A program made the position numbers and the translations under genes. From contig RQOL01000718.1 of the NCBI GenBank assembly GCA_013076295.1, positions 4,619,581 to 4,683,580 of the forward strand: 64,000 nucleotides of DNA, read 5' to 3'. The notes under the pieces were generated by a model that saw nothing but the letters and a program-made list of their open reading frames with translations, searched no databases and was not told the origin of the DNA. This DNA is from Sanderia malayensis (Eukaryota > Cnidaria > Scyphozoa > Semaeostomeae > Pelagiidae). Below are positions 1 to 9,901 of the stretch, piece by piece. Every line of letters begins with the position of its first letter. Position 1 is the stretch's first letter.

Positions 1-345
1 CTGTTTTTAATTGAAAGCAACGAAAATTAACTCATAATGTGAGGAAAATACCGCGCTTTTAGCCAGGGGTGAGATAATTGAAGTCTGGGTCGCCTAAGTC
101 GAGTTATTAAAAAAACTGTGGCGCGCGGCCGAATTTTCCCATACTGACTTCTATAAAAAATTATTCGCGTGTCATCAAACTGACGTCATAGCTCTTCAAC
201 AAACTGGGGTATGTTTGTTTGAGCTTAAAAAAACATACTTATACTCGTCAGAAAACACTTAAAATAGGTTCACAGTGATCCTCAGATCTTTATCTCTCCA
301 TTTCCGTAAAAAAATCGATATGTCATTTTAGGCTGCATAAGCCCT
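1..345 (-). repeat. TTAA-element terminal repeat R1, copy 1 (partial)
   Basis: This is one of six copies of a roughly 350-bp repeat (others at 20985-21328, 21995-22345, 26895-27247, 44765-45109 and 46575-46925). All share the 'cataatgtgag' and 'ccatttcc' blocks and end in GGCTGCATAAGCCC. In other copies the end abuts TTAA, so I read R1 as the right terminal part of a TTAA-targeting DNA transposon. Here the TTAA has decayed to CTAA. The body of the element lies off the left edge. Confidence 0.6.
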
Positions 346-379
346 CTAACACTGCTCTTACGTTCATCATTGGTCATTT

Positions 380-645
380 TGCTCCACTATGAGATGGCTA
401 TAACTTTGAGCAACTTTGTAAGGACCCCTCCCAAACACCGCCCTTTCTTCGTTGTTAAACTGGATGCTTATGACCTTCTTCACATCTGCAATGAAATCAC
501 AGGGCGTTCTTTGATCGAAAGAAAGACCGTGTTTGACCATAAAGTTTGCAGCCTCTACATCGTTGGGGGGTTACCAATGCCCGCCTCGATCCGAACTTGC
601 TTCAGCAGGGATTTCTTTATGTCAGCCACCTGGGATAAAAAAAGA
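380..645 (-). pseudogene. Unrecognised coding-like remnant
   Basis: On the minus strand a plausible acceptor (cccag near 628) is followed by a reading frame containing 'VADIKKSLLKQVRIEAGIG'. After a one-base shift comes 'GLSFDQRTPCDFIADVKKV', and the frame stays open to a stop near 380. The composition looks protein-coding but I do not recognise the family. It lies next to the R1 repeat and 1.2 kb from a Mutator-like remnant, so a transposon gene is likely. The frame break suggests it is dead. Confidence 0.3.
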
Positions 646-649
646 TGAA

Positions 650-1830
650 TTTTGCGTTCTTAAAAACCATATTATATATCTTTCTTTATCTAAGTGGATC
701 CTACTTTGGTAGTCAACAAACGATATGGCTGCAACAGCTTCATTTTGTAAAGCAATGATACCTTTAATCTTCAGGCTACTTTTTAAAACGTACTATGACA
801 GATTGAAAGTGGAACATACACAACACCTTGCAAGGTGATATCTATACATTTAGTATACCATTCATGGAAGAAATTGAAAAAGTAAAAAACCTTTCTTTCA
901 GTAGCATATATTATCCTAACGACAAGCCGGAGTTTTTTAATGTTTAAGCAGAAAGGGGAAAGGGCGCTAGGAGGTGGTTGTTAAGGGGGTTATCTACCTT
1001 TTCAGCAAAAACCATGTCTGTTGCACAAAAATGTAATTATCTCAACAACAACGTGGCTCACTGATCTGAAACTTGCCAAAAAGATTTATTGATAACCCAG
1101 GAAAATATTTTCCAAAAAAATTTGGAGATCATGTGACCAGTAGTTATTTTAGAGACCAGTTAGTCAGACCAGTCTTTTATGTTCGAGAAAAGATTTGAGA
1201 CAAACAGGTTGTTGTACTTTAACAAGTGAGGTACCAAACAACTTGCCATGGCAATGTTACTTGAATGAACAGAGGATTTTCTTGTCCAGGTAATGGTTGC
1301 CATGGAAACCCCAAAAAGGTCCTTTTTCCAGGTAAATCATGAATTACAACAGATATCAAAATTCTGTCTGCTTATTCAAATTAGCACCTGAAAACAATGT
1401 ACCAGAGCAAGTTTGAGCTAAATATCTCAAACAGTCTCTTAGATATCCTTTCTCAAAGTCCAAATATGCAAAAATTCAAAAACGGCCTCAAACATTTCTT
1501 TACAATAAATGTTATCAATACAACAAAACGAAAAGCTATATTCAATCCAGTATGGACAAAATTGTCCACAATGTCTAGTAAGACCCCTCCAGACAGTATG
1601 TCTTACTTTTTGTCTTTTTTATTAGAAGATTACACAACCAGAGGGATATTTTTTTCATTGACAAACGTTATGCCATTATGGGCAATTGCGACAATGCTCT
1701 TTTGGACCTTCAATTGGATCTCTTCATGACTATCTGGAGTTTTGTGGATGCTAAATCCACCAGCCAAGTAGTCTTGTCCTGTTTTTGTGTTTTCTTTTCT
1801 TTTTCTTTATATAACCTTCTCTGACTTTTA
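650..1830. other. No recognisable gene
   Basis: AT-rich sequence with no convincing exon, RNA gene or repeat boundary. A 110-residue open frame on the plus strand at 1397-1729 has no recognisable motif and no splice or start context, so I did not call it. Confidence 0.4.
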
Positions 1831-1834
1831 TATT

Positions 1835-2627
1835 TCAGTTTACACTCCCGAGCCGTCGTTTGTCATTGAGCCAGCGACAGTCTCTCAAAGTGTTTGTTTC
1901 TGGATATATTCCAAACCTTGCAAGAAGATTGGTGACTGCACCTAAACCTTTGTTCCATTGCAAAACAGCAGCTGCTGTTGCTGTCTCCAATCTTCTTCTG
2001 CCATAAGACATTGTTTAACGACTCATTTTGATTTTGCGTTAATCCTCTTAAGCACCGGCTAAACAGACTTTCACTTGACAATCTTTTGAATATGGGCAAC
2101 AATTCTTTTCTAAAAACAAAAGGGATACATTTATTTCTGTCTAGCTCTTGGTTTTAAGTGCAACATCTCTTTGATATCTGCACCAGCTATCTTGTCTCTT
2201 TGGACAATATTTGTGGTGCTCTGCAATGGTTTCTTTACTCCCAAAGATTGGGTAACAATAAATAGCCCAAATACATAGCCTATCCCAAATGATCTTGCTC
2301 TTTTCCTCGTTATAATATGGTTTTCATCCATTTCAAGAATGGGACAGTTTCTTGAGAGCTTTTCGAATGATCGGTTTGCTCTGTCTGGTGTTGAAGTGGG
2401 TGGGCCTACTTCAGGGTCCACACTTTCACTGGTGTCTTCATCAATTTGTGGTTCATTAACTTCTTGCTTTCTAGCTCCAGCAAATCCTCTGCGCTTTTTA
2501 CGGTACTTTGATGTATTTTACCACCAATCCATATCCAAAAATCCTTGCAATATGCAATTTTATTCTCAATTCTGGCTTGTCGAAATTCGATTTTACAATC
2601 GTCACACGTGGTCACACCACCTTCCAC
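1835..2627 (-). pseudogene. Mutator-like transposase remnant
   Basis: Several blocks in different frames read in order on the minus strand: 'CDDCKIEFRQARIENKI', 'RKKRRGFAGARKQEVNEP', 'KYCPKRQDSWCRYQRDVA', 'RCLRGLTQNQNESLNNVLW' and 'AAAVLQWNKGLGAVTNLLA', then a stop at 1835-1837. The CP..DSWC block, the TQN.NESLN block and the hydrophobic N-G block match, in that order, a transposase type abundant in invertebrate genomes that is classed as Mutator-like. At least three frame changes separate the blocks, so it is inactive. The 5' side is interrupted by the hAT MITE at 2628-3051. The superfamily name is from memory; the coding order and decay are seen directly. Confidence 0.6.
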
Positions 2628-3051
2628 CAGGGTTGCCACATCCCTTTGGCCAGTCGAGGCCAGAGTTAGACTCGCGGGAGGCCAAATCCTTGCCCCTTGT
2701 AGCCAAGTTTCCAAAAGACAATAGCCATTGTTTTAGAACAAAGGATTGAGTGTCCCAAAACAAAAGACCGATTGTTTAAAATACAAAAAACAATTTACAC
2801 ATACAATGACCCGCCATGAGACAATTACGTCATGGACAGATGTCAGCGGTTGTAGCGGGTTTTCCTTTGATCTGAAGGGTTGAAACTTGTGAATTCGATG
2901 AATTTGTGACTGAAACTATTGTTTATGACAGAATTTCTCAATTAGGCCAGATTTACTGTGGAGGCCAAACCAATTTTTCGGTAGCCAAACAAGTTCCAAA
3001 TAGGCCAGATTTTTCAAATTTGGCCTCCAAATAGGCCAAATGGCAACCCTG
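2628..3051. mobile_element. hAT-type MITE with perfect 8-bp TSD
   Basis: The ends are CAGGGTTGCCA and TGGCAACCCTG, with GGCC-containing subterminal repeats (tttggcc, ggccaaa) inside. The element is flanked on both sides by CCTTCCAC (2620-2627 and 3052-3059), an exact 8-bp target duplication. The CAG start and 8-bp duplication define the hAT superfamily. At 424 bp with no ORF it is non-autonomous. It interrupts the Mutator-like remnant and so is younger than it. Confidence 0.9.
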
Positions 3052-3059
3052 CCTTCCAC

Positions 3060-4274
3060 TCTTTCCTAGCTTACTACTACTTCATATGATTCCCAATAAA
3101 CGAACACCAATTGAATTCACTTCAATGAATACACGGTAAACATTTTAGAGGGGTTACAAATAATCTGGGGTGTGTAGCGGGCAGAAAAACCCCATAGCAA
3201 CCAAATTAACACGGTTTCTAAGGAAAACAATTTTCGGTTACTTTTCAAAACTATCATATTTTGGCCAAATAACTGTACAAAATAGCAAAATGTATGCTTG
3301 ACAATGCAGTTTAATAGTTACTCTAACTTCTGGAACCAAAACCCGAAATTATTTGGAAAAATCATTTTTCAGATAAAAAAGGTAGATAACCACCAATGTT
3401 TAAGAAGTGACCACAAGTAAAAATTTATATAGTGAGTAGAAAACGGAAGACGATTTAAATTGTTTTTCAAAAGAGGGTGAAATAAAGTATTTAAAAAGAT
3501 TAAAAATGTGATTCGGAGACGAGTAGAATAAAATAATGGACAACAGAAAAAATCAAATGATTCCTGATGATGAGTGGAATAATGTAAGGTATGCAAAAAT
3601 AATATTTTGGAGTGAATGTGAATCAAATGCGCATGAAGTTTAATTATGGCTCTGGTTTCAACAATTGCAATTGGTTGTGAAACAAATAGCATCGAGATAT
3701 AAAACATTATATTACATGACATTATTCATAAAGAGTATCAAACTATCCAAGTAAAGAATAGTGCACTTCATAAACTTCTGTGGCACATGCATTTTATCCC
3801 TCAGTTCGAAGACCATCTGCATTGACTGGCTAATTTTATGCTATCGTCAGCCAAAATTACTTGGCGGGACTAATGCAAAAACAAGATCGTTTTAATGATT
3901 TTATCCCAAAACTAGCATGTAACGGACCATCGCTCAAAATTGGAATGCAGAGGTCCACCGCCTGCATTGACTGGCTAAGTTTCGGCTATCCGCACTCTGT
4001 TAATTGGTTAAATTTCGGTTAAATTGCTGAACGGCAGAGGGTCCCCAAAATTTCTTGTTTGTTGACGGAATCGGCCGTGCTGAAATTTAGTCCTCTTTTA
4101 CAAATAGTGAAAAAGTTTAACTTCACCTGGGTTTAACTGAAATGGCATGAAGATCTCTTGTATCGCAATGATGCAAGTAATAATCGGTTGGAAGATCCCA
4201 TAAATTCAAAGTGCCTTCCTTTGGCACAAAAGAAACAAATTGATTGCTTGCTGTTTGTCATTCTCTGAAAGAAC
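3060..4274. other. No recognisable gene
   Basis: AT-rich sequence with scattered minus-strand open frames of biased composition (Phe, Leu, His) and no motif. The imperfect repeat 'ctgcattgactggctaa' occurs twice (around 3818 and 3962). I see nothing else to call. Confidence 0.4.
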
Positions 4275-4297
4275 AATATATATATATATATATATAC

Positions 4298-4346
<49 letters not shown>

Positions 4347-4480
4347 CGAGAGCCTAACTATCTAAGTTTATAAACTTCTTAATAGATAAATTCAAAAATA
4401 AACCATGCTTGTATAAACGTTTATACAAGCATGGTTTATTTTTGAATTTATCTATATATATATATATAGACAGTAAAACA
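4275..4480. repeat. TA-tract with perfect 74-bp palindrome
   Basis: A (TA)n tract (4275-4342, broken once by actgtct) leads to a perfect inverted repeat at 4382-4455 with arms of 37 bases and no spacer, centred between 4418 and 4419 (aaac/gttt). Outside it the motif actgtctatata on the left is mirrored as tatatagacagt on the right (to about 4474). The structure could extrude as a cruciform. It may be a foldback element inserted into the TA tract. Confidence 0.8.
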
Positions 4481-4509
4481 CAGAAGATAAAAACACGGTA
4501 TTGCAACTA

Positions 4510-4705
4510 CTAGTTTCACGATTTCTCGATCATCAGGCAATGATGCTTGTTATTGATTATTGCCTGATGATTGAGAAATCGTGCGAAACAGGCTTGTCGA
4601 GATGAAGAGTCTAGTCTTTTGGATCTTTTCTTCTTCGTGTATATATATCGCTCTACTTTAATGTATCGAGCACTTTTTCGGTGAATCGAAATACAGACTT
4701 CGTAT
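4510..4705. mobile_element. Possible Penelope-like element terminus
   Basis: A near-perfect inverted repeat has arms at 4517-4541 and 4559-4583 (one mismatch) around a 17-base loop. The right arm contains CCTGATGA followed 14 bases later by GAAACAGG and then GTCGA, the order of conserved bases in hammerhead ribozymes carried by Penelope-like elements. The left arm carries the mirror version. Stem II is weak by eye, so this is at best a degenerate ribozyme. Downstream lies 'tcgctctactttaatgtatc', which I associate loosely with such ends. No reverse transcriptase is nearby. Confidence 0.3.
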
Positions 4706-4710
4706 ATATA

Positions 4711-5250
4711 CAGGTTTTCCCAGAAAAAAGTAACTTCCAAACAAAATAATTTATAGATATTTTCTCTCAAAAATGAATTCAATCAAATTTATACCAGATG
4801 ATATTCAATTCAAGTGTATTAACGTATAGAAATATCTTGACGTTTAGAGCTTCCATCTAGGCACAATGAGGCGTTAAATTTGTGACATACAAAACCCCGC
4901 TGTTTTGGCGGGAAATTGAAATTTCATCACGTCAGCGAGCAAGCAAAACAAAAATTAACGTAAAGGAAAATGCCTGCAATATCAGTAGAAGATAAGCATC
5001 TTATAAAGGATTTAAAGGATTAATATAAAGTTTTAAGGTCAATATAAAGTTACATGTTTCCAAACAGTGTGTTTTTGGATGCTTGAGAGTACATTTACTC
5101 AGAGATAATAAGCTCCACCAGCACAATATTTACACAAAATATCGCACTTAAGTGGAATAACTGGAAGTATGAATTTCATGAAATTGCTACTTCAGAAAAA
5201 TGTTTTACGAATTATTTTGCCAGGAGGTTACTTTGTTTTGGGCCAACCTG
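4711..5250. mobile_element. Non-autonomous mariner-like element
   Basis: The left terminus CAGGTTTTCCCAGAAAAAAG is matched in inverted form by the right terminus, which reads CAGGTTGGCCCAAAACAAAG on the minus strand. The similarity continues through GTAAC.TCC and CAAAATAATT. Both ends abut TATATA, consistent with TA target duplication. The 540-bp length and lack of an ORF mean it is non-autonomous. Confidence 0.7.
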
Positions 5251-6340
5251 TATATACACTTAGTGAGCATAAGTTACGCACCACCCGATGAAAAATGGCG
5301 TCTAAAAGTGGCCCGTGGCCTAAGCAAGAAAATTTACATAACAATATATAAATACCAAACGGGTTTCAATAGCGAATTTCTTTAGCAGAAATATACTCAG
5401 AATTTCATAAATTTTCAAATGAAAGCATAATTTAAAGTATATCATATTGTTTTATAAAAATATTAAAAGAAAACTGCGAAGAGGTTCCTTGAAAAATTTT
5501 CACAAAAATTTATTGAAGTGGAGTAATTAATCGCCAATAATTATAATTTCTTTCACTCAAAGCCACGCAAATTCTCTCTCATTTAAAAGAGAATGTTTTC
5601 AAATTTTGAAAAACACAAAAATTGTTCATGTAACTGTCTTGACCTGTTAGAATTTTCAGTTTCAGTCTTTGTTTATCATTTGGGAAGCACATGTTTTTTT
5701 CTCAAATTTCAGAGTGGGTTTTAAAAAATAAAATTTTTGCTCACTTCAGAAAGTATTAAGCCCTTGAAAAGTATATCAAATTATAATATTTGAAGCAAAT
5801 TATAGGAATATCTATGTCGGAATTTTTGTTATGGCGCTTCAGCTTCTTTTTTTTACTCTTGAATAAAAAATTACGGAAAAATAGGTTTTGTCAAATCACA
5901 TTCCTAAAATGATAAACAAAGACTGAAACTGAAAATTATAACAGGTCAAGACAGTTACATGAACAATTTTTATGTTTTTCAAAGTTTGAAAACATTCTCT
6001 TTTAAATGAGAGAGAATTTGCGTGGCTTTGAGTGAAAGAAATTATAATTATTGGCGATTTAATTACTCCACTTCAATAAATTTTTGTGACAATTTTTCAA
6101 GGAACCTCTTCGCAGTTTTCTTTTAATATTTTTATAAAACAATATGATATACTTTAAATTATGTTTTCATTTGAAAATTTATGAAATTCTGAGTATATTT
6201 CTGCTAAAGAAATTCGCTATTGAAACCCGTTTGTTATTTATATATTGTTATGTAAATTTTCTTGCTCAGGCCTTGGGCCACTTTTTGACGCCATTTTTCA
6301 TCGGGTGGTGCGTAACTTATGCTCACTAAGAGTGTATATA
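5251..6340. mobile_element. Foldback element with 431-bp inverted arms
   Basis: The left arm (5251-5681) and right arm (5908-6340) are near-identical inverted copies. Both begin TATATACACT then (C)TTAGTGAGCATAAG at the outer ends and end in 'tttgtttatcattt' at the inner side, separated by a 226-bp spacer. No coding capacity was seen. The outer TATATA and location inside a TA-rich block suggest insertion at TA. Open frames in the arms are mirror images of each other and are not genes. Confidence 0.8.
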
Positions 6341-6347
6341 TGTATAT

Positions 6348-7390
6348 ATATACCGGGTGCGCCAAAAAAGGTTTCCCTATTTTCCCGGTTATTGCGAGTT
6401 GTGTATTTGATTAATTTTAACAATATTTTTGTTTTCGTACTGTCAAAAGATTAACTTAGACATATGTTTGGACGAATTTACGTATTCTTCGTTAGTAAAT
6501 CTACTAAACAGGTTCCAAATGTTGAGTCTTATATATAATGTTGAGCTTACCTGTAAAAGCATTGCTGTAATAACGAGACACAGTCTGCATGATATGCCTC
6601 GAGTGTGAAGTCCATGGTGATATCTTGCGATATGTACGAATTCTGTACCAGGAAATATTTCAGCATTGCATGACAAACTTTGATGCGGCTTCAATTAAAG
6701 TTATCATGGTGTTCCTTTGATAGACCATGCATTCAGGCTGCAACAACAGCAATATGGGTTCCGGTACCACTGATTTGGCCTGAATGGTCCCTTTTTTATA
6801 CAGCTAAAAACAGCACCTTCCACAAGTTCCTGTGGTGAGGGTCAAGATGTGATTCTAACAATTCCCCCAAAAGCTTTGTGGGTTGTATATATTCTGTTCC
6901 CCCACATTGTCATATCTTGGGAAAGCGTACATTTACATTGGATTTACGCAGGTTTTAAAACATCTTATTTGCTTTAAAAGGGGTCTATTTTATAAACCCA
7001 TCAATCTCATACCTGTGAATCATTTATGAACCGCCATATTGCACTGCTAGAGTGCCACCATGTGCTTCGAACAAGTCTTCTGAGACTCTGTAACAAAAAA
7101 TTAACACTACTTTATGTATATACTTTAAGTTACTTGATAACATAATTTGTGCCTGAAAGTCAAGCATAAAATGCAAAAAATCAATGTGCTGTCATAGTTG
7201 AAAGCAAACCTATCACATTGCAAAGTAGTTTGATAGTAATGTAATTAATGGTTATGGTTTTAATTGAGTGTAAACGATTTTCTCCTCTAACACAGCGCAT
7301 CAATCCTAAAATTCAAAGTTAACATCACTACAAAGCTTTCAAAGAGTAAAAATGAAAAATCACCTGACGCCATCCGAGTCAAATTCAACA
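6348..7390. other. Mariner-like left end, then unannotated sequence
   Basis: Directly after the foldback element, TATATA is followed by CCGGGTGCGCCAAAAAAGG, a typical mariner-type terminus close to the one at 16258. I could not find its partner end. The remainder to 7390 holds no gene I can support. Confidence 0.4.
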
Positions 7391-7391
7391 T

Positions 7392-7663
7392 GAGGACTAT
7401 CTGTTACACCAAGTGCGTACAACTAGAAGACAAACCGAAATAAACAATAAACTAAGAGAACAAAATTTGAAATTGAAAGTAACGCCTTGAATATTCAGAT
7501 TTGTAACCAGAGCTTGAATTAAGCAATGAGGACTACCTGTTACACTACGTGCATACAACTGGAAGAGAAACCGAAATAAACAATAAACTAATAGAAAAAA
7601 TTTTGAAATGGAAAGTAACACCTTGAATATTCAGATTTGTAACCAGAGCTTCAATTAAGCAAC
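7392..7663. repeat. 136-bp tandem duplication
   Basis: Two adjacent units (7392-7527 and 7528-7663) share the order gaggacta-ctgttacac, gtgc-tacaact, aaccgaaataaacaataaac and cttgaatattcagatttg, with about 10 percent divergence. The open frames on the minus strand repeat with the unit and are not evidence of a gene. Confidence 0.85.
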
Positions 7664-7913
7664 ATCTAATCGCAAATCGCAACCAGATGTTCAATTTTTT
7701 CAGGATACTGAAATGTTTAACAAGTCTCAACAAGCTTAGAGTAGTCCACATTATCAAACGCTACTTTCTAATTGGTTCATTCGACAGTTCGAATGCATTT
7801 TATTGGCAAAAATTTAAACTCGCTAGGATGAAGCTGGTTTAACTGTATGCAATGCAATAGTACAATAAGTGCAGCAGTGCAATAATAGAAAACCACACCT
7901 GAAACCCAAATGC

Positions 7914-8090
7914 CCCATCAGTCAATGTTTCTTGATCATAGATAGACAGGCAAGCGTAGCGAGCTAACCCATTTTACGTGGGGTTGAAAGGTGCACGAGC
8001 GTAAGCGAATGCAGCGCACAAAATGCACCCTATCAGTCAATGTTTCCTGATAATAGATAGACAGGCGAGCTAACCCAATTCACAGCTGCA
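7914..8090. repeat. Direct repeats around a GCG-rich spacer
   Basis: The block 'atcagtcaatgtttc.tgat.atagatagacaggc' occurs at about 7918 and again at about 8034. Between them lies 'gagcgtaagcgaatgcagcgc', which resembles the Helitron terminus-like module of 59-63 kb. It could be a small Helitron-end relic, but this is only a short match. Confidence 0.4.
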
Positions 8091-8096
8091 ACTCAC

Positions 8097-8240
8097 CCTT
8101 CAGCCGCAGGCCCCATTTTTACACTAGTTGGTTGGAGCACATGCCATTCTTTGAAAAGAATATCAGTATATTCCTTGTATAATTTTTCTTTTTGCGCGGC
8201 AAACTTTTTCATGACACCCGTTGATTTCTTCGCCAACAAA
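8097..8240 (-). pseudogene. TenA-like exon 2 fragment (sixth locus)
   Basis: The 3' two-thirds of TenA-like exon 2 is present on the minus strand, reading '[20 protein letters not shown]' and '[20 protein letters not shown]', with the usual donor (GTGAGT) after 8097. The first third, including the catalytic YNLQD, is missing. At about 8240 the sequence switches to a FIG4-like exon. No exon 3 lies to the left, so this is a dead fragment created by a rearrangement at the left edge of the duplicated block. Confidence 0.85.
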
Positions 8241-8330
8241 TTCAAACCCAAGTGCACATTTCCCCACCATAAACTGAGCGGTATTTGTTCGATCAAGGCA
8301 ATCAACACAATTTACTCGCAAGATGCCTGT
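8241..8330 (-). pseudogene. FIG4-like Sac phosphatase exon fragment
   Basis: On the minus strand an acceptor (catttcag, AG at 8331-8332) opens a frame reading '[20 protein letters not shown]' then 'MVGKCALG'. The Sac-domain catalytic signature CX5RT appears as CVDCLDRT, and [21 protein letters not shown] is the form characteristic of FIG4 phosphoinositide 5-phosphatases. The exon should continue to a GTGTGT donor, as at 32078, but is cut at about 8240 and joined out of frame to TenA exon 2. Only one exon of a gene with many exons is here, so it is a duplicated fragment. Confidence 0.75.
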
Positions 8331-9243
8331 CTGAAATGAAAGAAATACATTTATTCATATTACAAAACTCCGATTTCAAAATTATAAGTTTAGCTAGGGA
8401 AATAAAATGCCGTGTCGTAATTTCCAACAAAAATTGCTTGTTCCAAATTGGCATAAATATAAGATCTAAAGTGATTGGATAATTGCAGTATAATACATTA
8501 CTGTCAACATGTATTGTCATATAGTAGGCGATGTGACGGATCTCAACGGATGAAAAACCTGTCGCACCACATATTAATTGTCCCCTTGTTCTTAAAGGGC
8601 AGATTTTGTAACAATAGTTAAGTCGACAAGCTGATTTCAAAGAGATTCGATAGCGACGACAAATCCGTCGATCACGTTCACGTTGTGGCGTTTGATGACG
8701 ATTCGATTTTACTAACCACGCCCTTTTTGTTGCCATACTTTTACGTTGTTCCACCCACCCTGCTAGTTAAGTTTCGGATTCAGTTTCAGGCACACACGCT
8801 TGCTATTTTTGCATGGGATGAGTTCTGCGCTGGGTGCAGTCCCATGAGTTTGGTGTTGGGTGCAGTCCCATGCCTAGCAAAAGGCTAACCTAGAAAGGGT
8901 GATTCCAGTCCTTCTCCTCAATGTGACATTGGAGAATCTGAAATTCAGTACTTCAGTTACTATCAGTCATCAACTCTCTCACCCCTGGAAGGGCCATTTG
9001 ACCCATTGATAAACACTGTAAAGCATCATATTTTAAGAGAGCAAATGTGTATGAAGTTTCCATATGTTTTAAATGTTTTCTTTAAAGTTTACGGTATTGA
9101 TTGCTCTGGTTTTCTTGGGATACCCCTCCCCCACAAGTAAAAGAGGTTATATAGGTTTCAAATATCAAATAAAAACTAGTGCAGGAAACAAGGGATAAAC
9201 ACCTAAAAAGTTTGGAATTTAAGCGGGGAGTGACAACTGTGAT

Positions 9244-9450
9244 CAATGTACCGGTGTACCGACTTCTTGGCGGCCCTTAACTAGTGTACCGGTAAAAAAT
9301 GTCCGCAAGTGTACCGTGTACCGGTTTTAAGAAGTTAAGTTGCACCGTGTACCGATTTCTCTTTGTATCATACCGGGTGCATTTTAAACGCCCTGTGCCG
9401 GGGGGATTTTACCGGTGTACTGGTTTGCTGTCCCCCCCCACATTTAACGC
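9244..9450. repeat. GTACCGG-rich repeat module
   Basis: A module of about 200 bp contains repeated, partly palindromic GTGTACCGG and TACCGGTGTAC motifs. Further copies lie at 33278-33490 and 45262-45455, always just beyond the 3' end of a TenA copy or its duplicated flank. The function is unknown. The short open frames inside it do not look like genes. Confidence 0.6.
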
Positions 9451-9562
9451 TTCATTGTTCGGTTGCCACTCGTTTTCTTCAGAAATAGCTTCAACAGAAG
9501 GTGATGAGTTCAAGTTAGGTTTCCCTTTTCAAGCTTGGTGCAAGTAAGCTATACAGTAGCTA

Positions 9563-9835
9563 ATGACCTGTTGCATGGAAAAAAATCTGATGCAACTCAA
9601 AATAACACCTAAAGTCAACATACACTCATTCATACCCTCTGAGTTAAAATGTGAAATTAGAACTGCAAAAATCAAACACATTCAGAAATCAAAAGCTCGT
9701 GCAACAATCATGTCAAAAATGCAAATTATAACAACACAAATTAAAACGATTTACTACAAATGTCTGCAGCAAGTAAGTCAACGTGCAAATTGTACGAGCC
9801 TGAATTACACCCATTTTAATCAACAACCTTTGTAG
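9563..9835 (+). CDS. Unidentified small ORF, triplicated
   Basis: A 90-residue frame starts at ATG 9563 and is rich in Lys, Ile and Thr. It is identical at 33598-33870 and about 80 percent alike at 45589-45876. A GTAAGT donor follows the Gln-Gln codons near 9774, so the true coding part may be an exon ending there. No family is recognised. Conservation between A and D is uninformative because the blocks are recent duplicates; the third copy shows both silent and replacement changes. Confidence 0.2.
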   Translation: MTCCMEKNLMQLKITPKVNIHSFIPSELKCEIRTAKIKHIQKSKARATIMSKMQIITTQIKTIYYKCLQQVSQRANCTSLNYTHFNQQPL

Positions 9836-9901
9836 CAGGTGCTACAATCTTTAAGAACTAGGCTTTGTGGTAAACAAAATTTAGTTTTACTGGAATCAAA
9901 A

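Noticed and set aside
1397..1729. 110-residue plus-strand ORF
   Set aside because: No recognised motif, no splice or promoter context, no second copy in the window.
4560..4610. Functional hammerhead ribozyme
   Set aside because: Core motifs are present but the first pairs of stem II and stem I do not form, so I keep it only as a low-confidence relic.
5200..6454. Small ORFs in the foldback element (for example 5200-5385, 6144-6329)
   Set aside because: They fall in inverted arms, mirror each other and have no motifs or start context.
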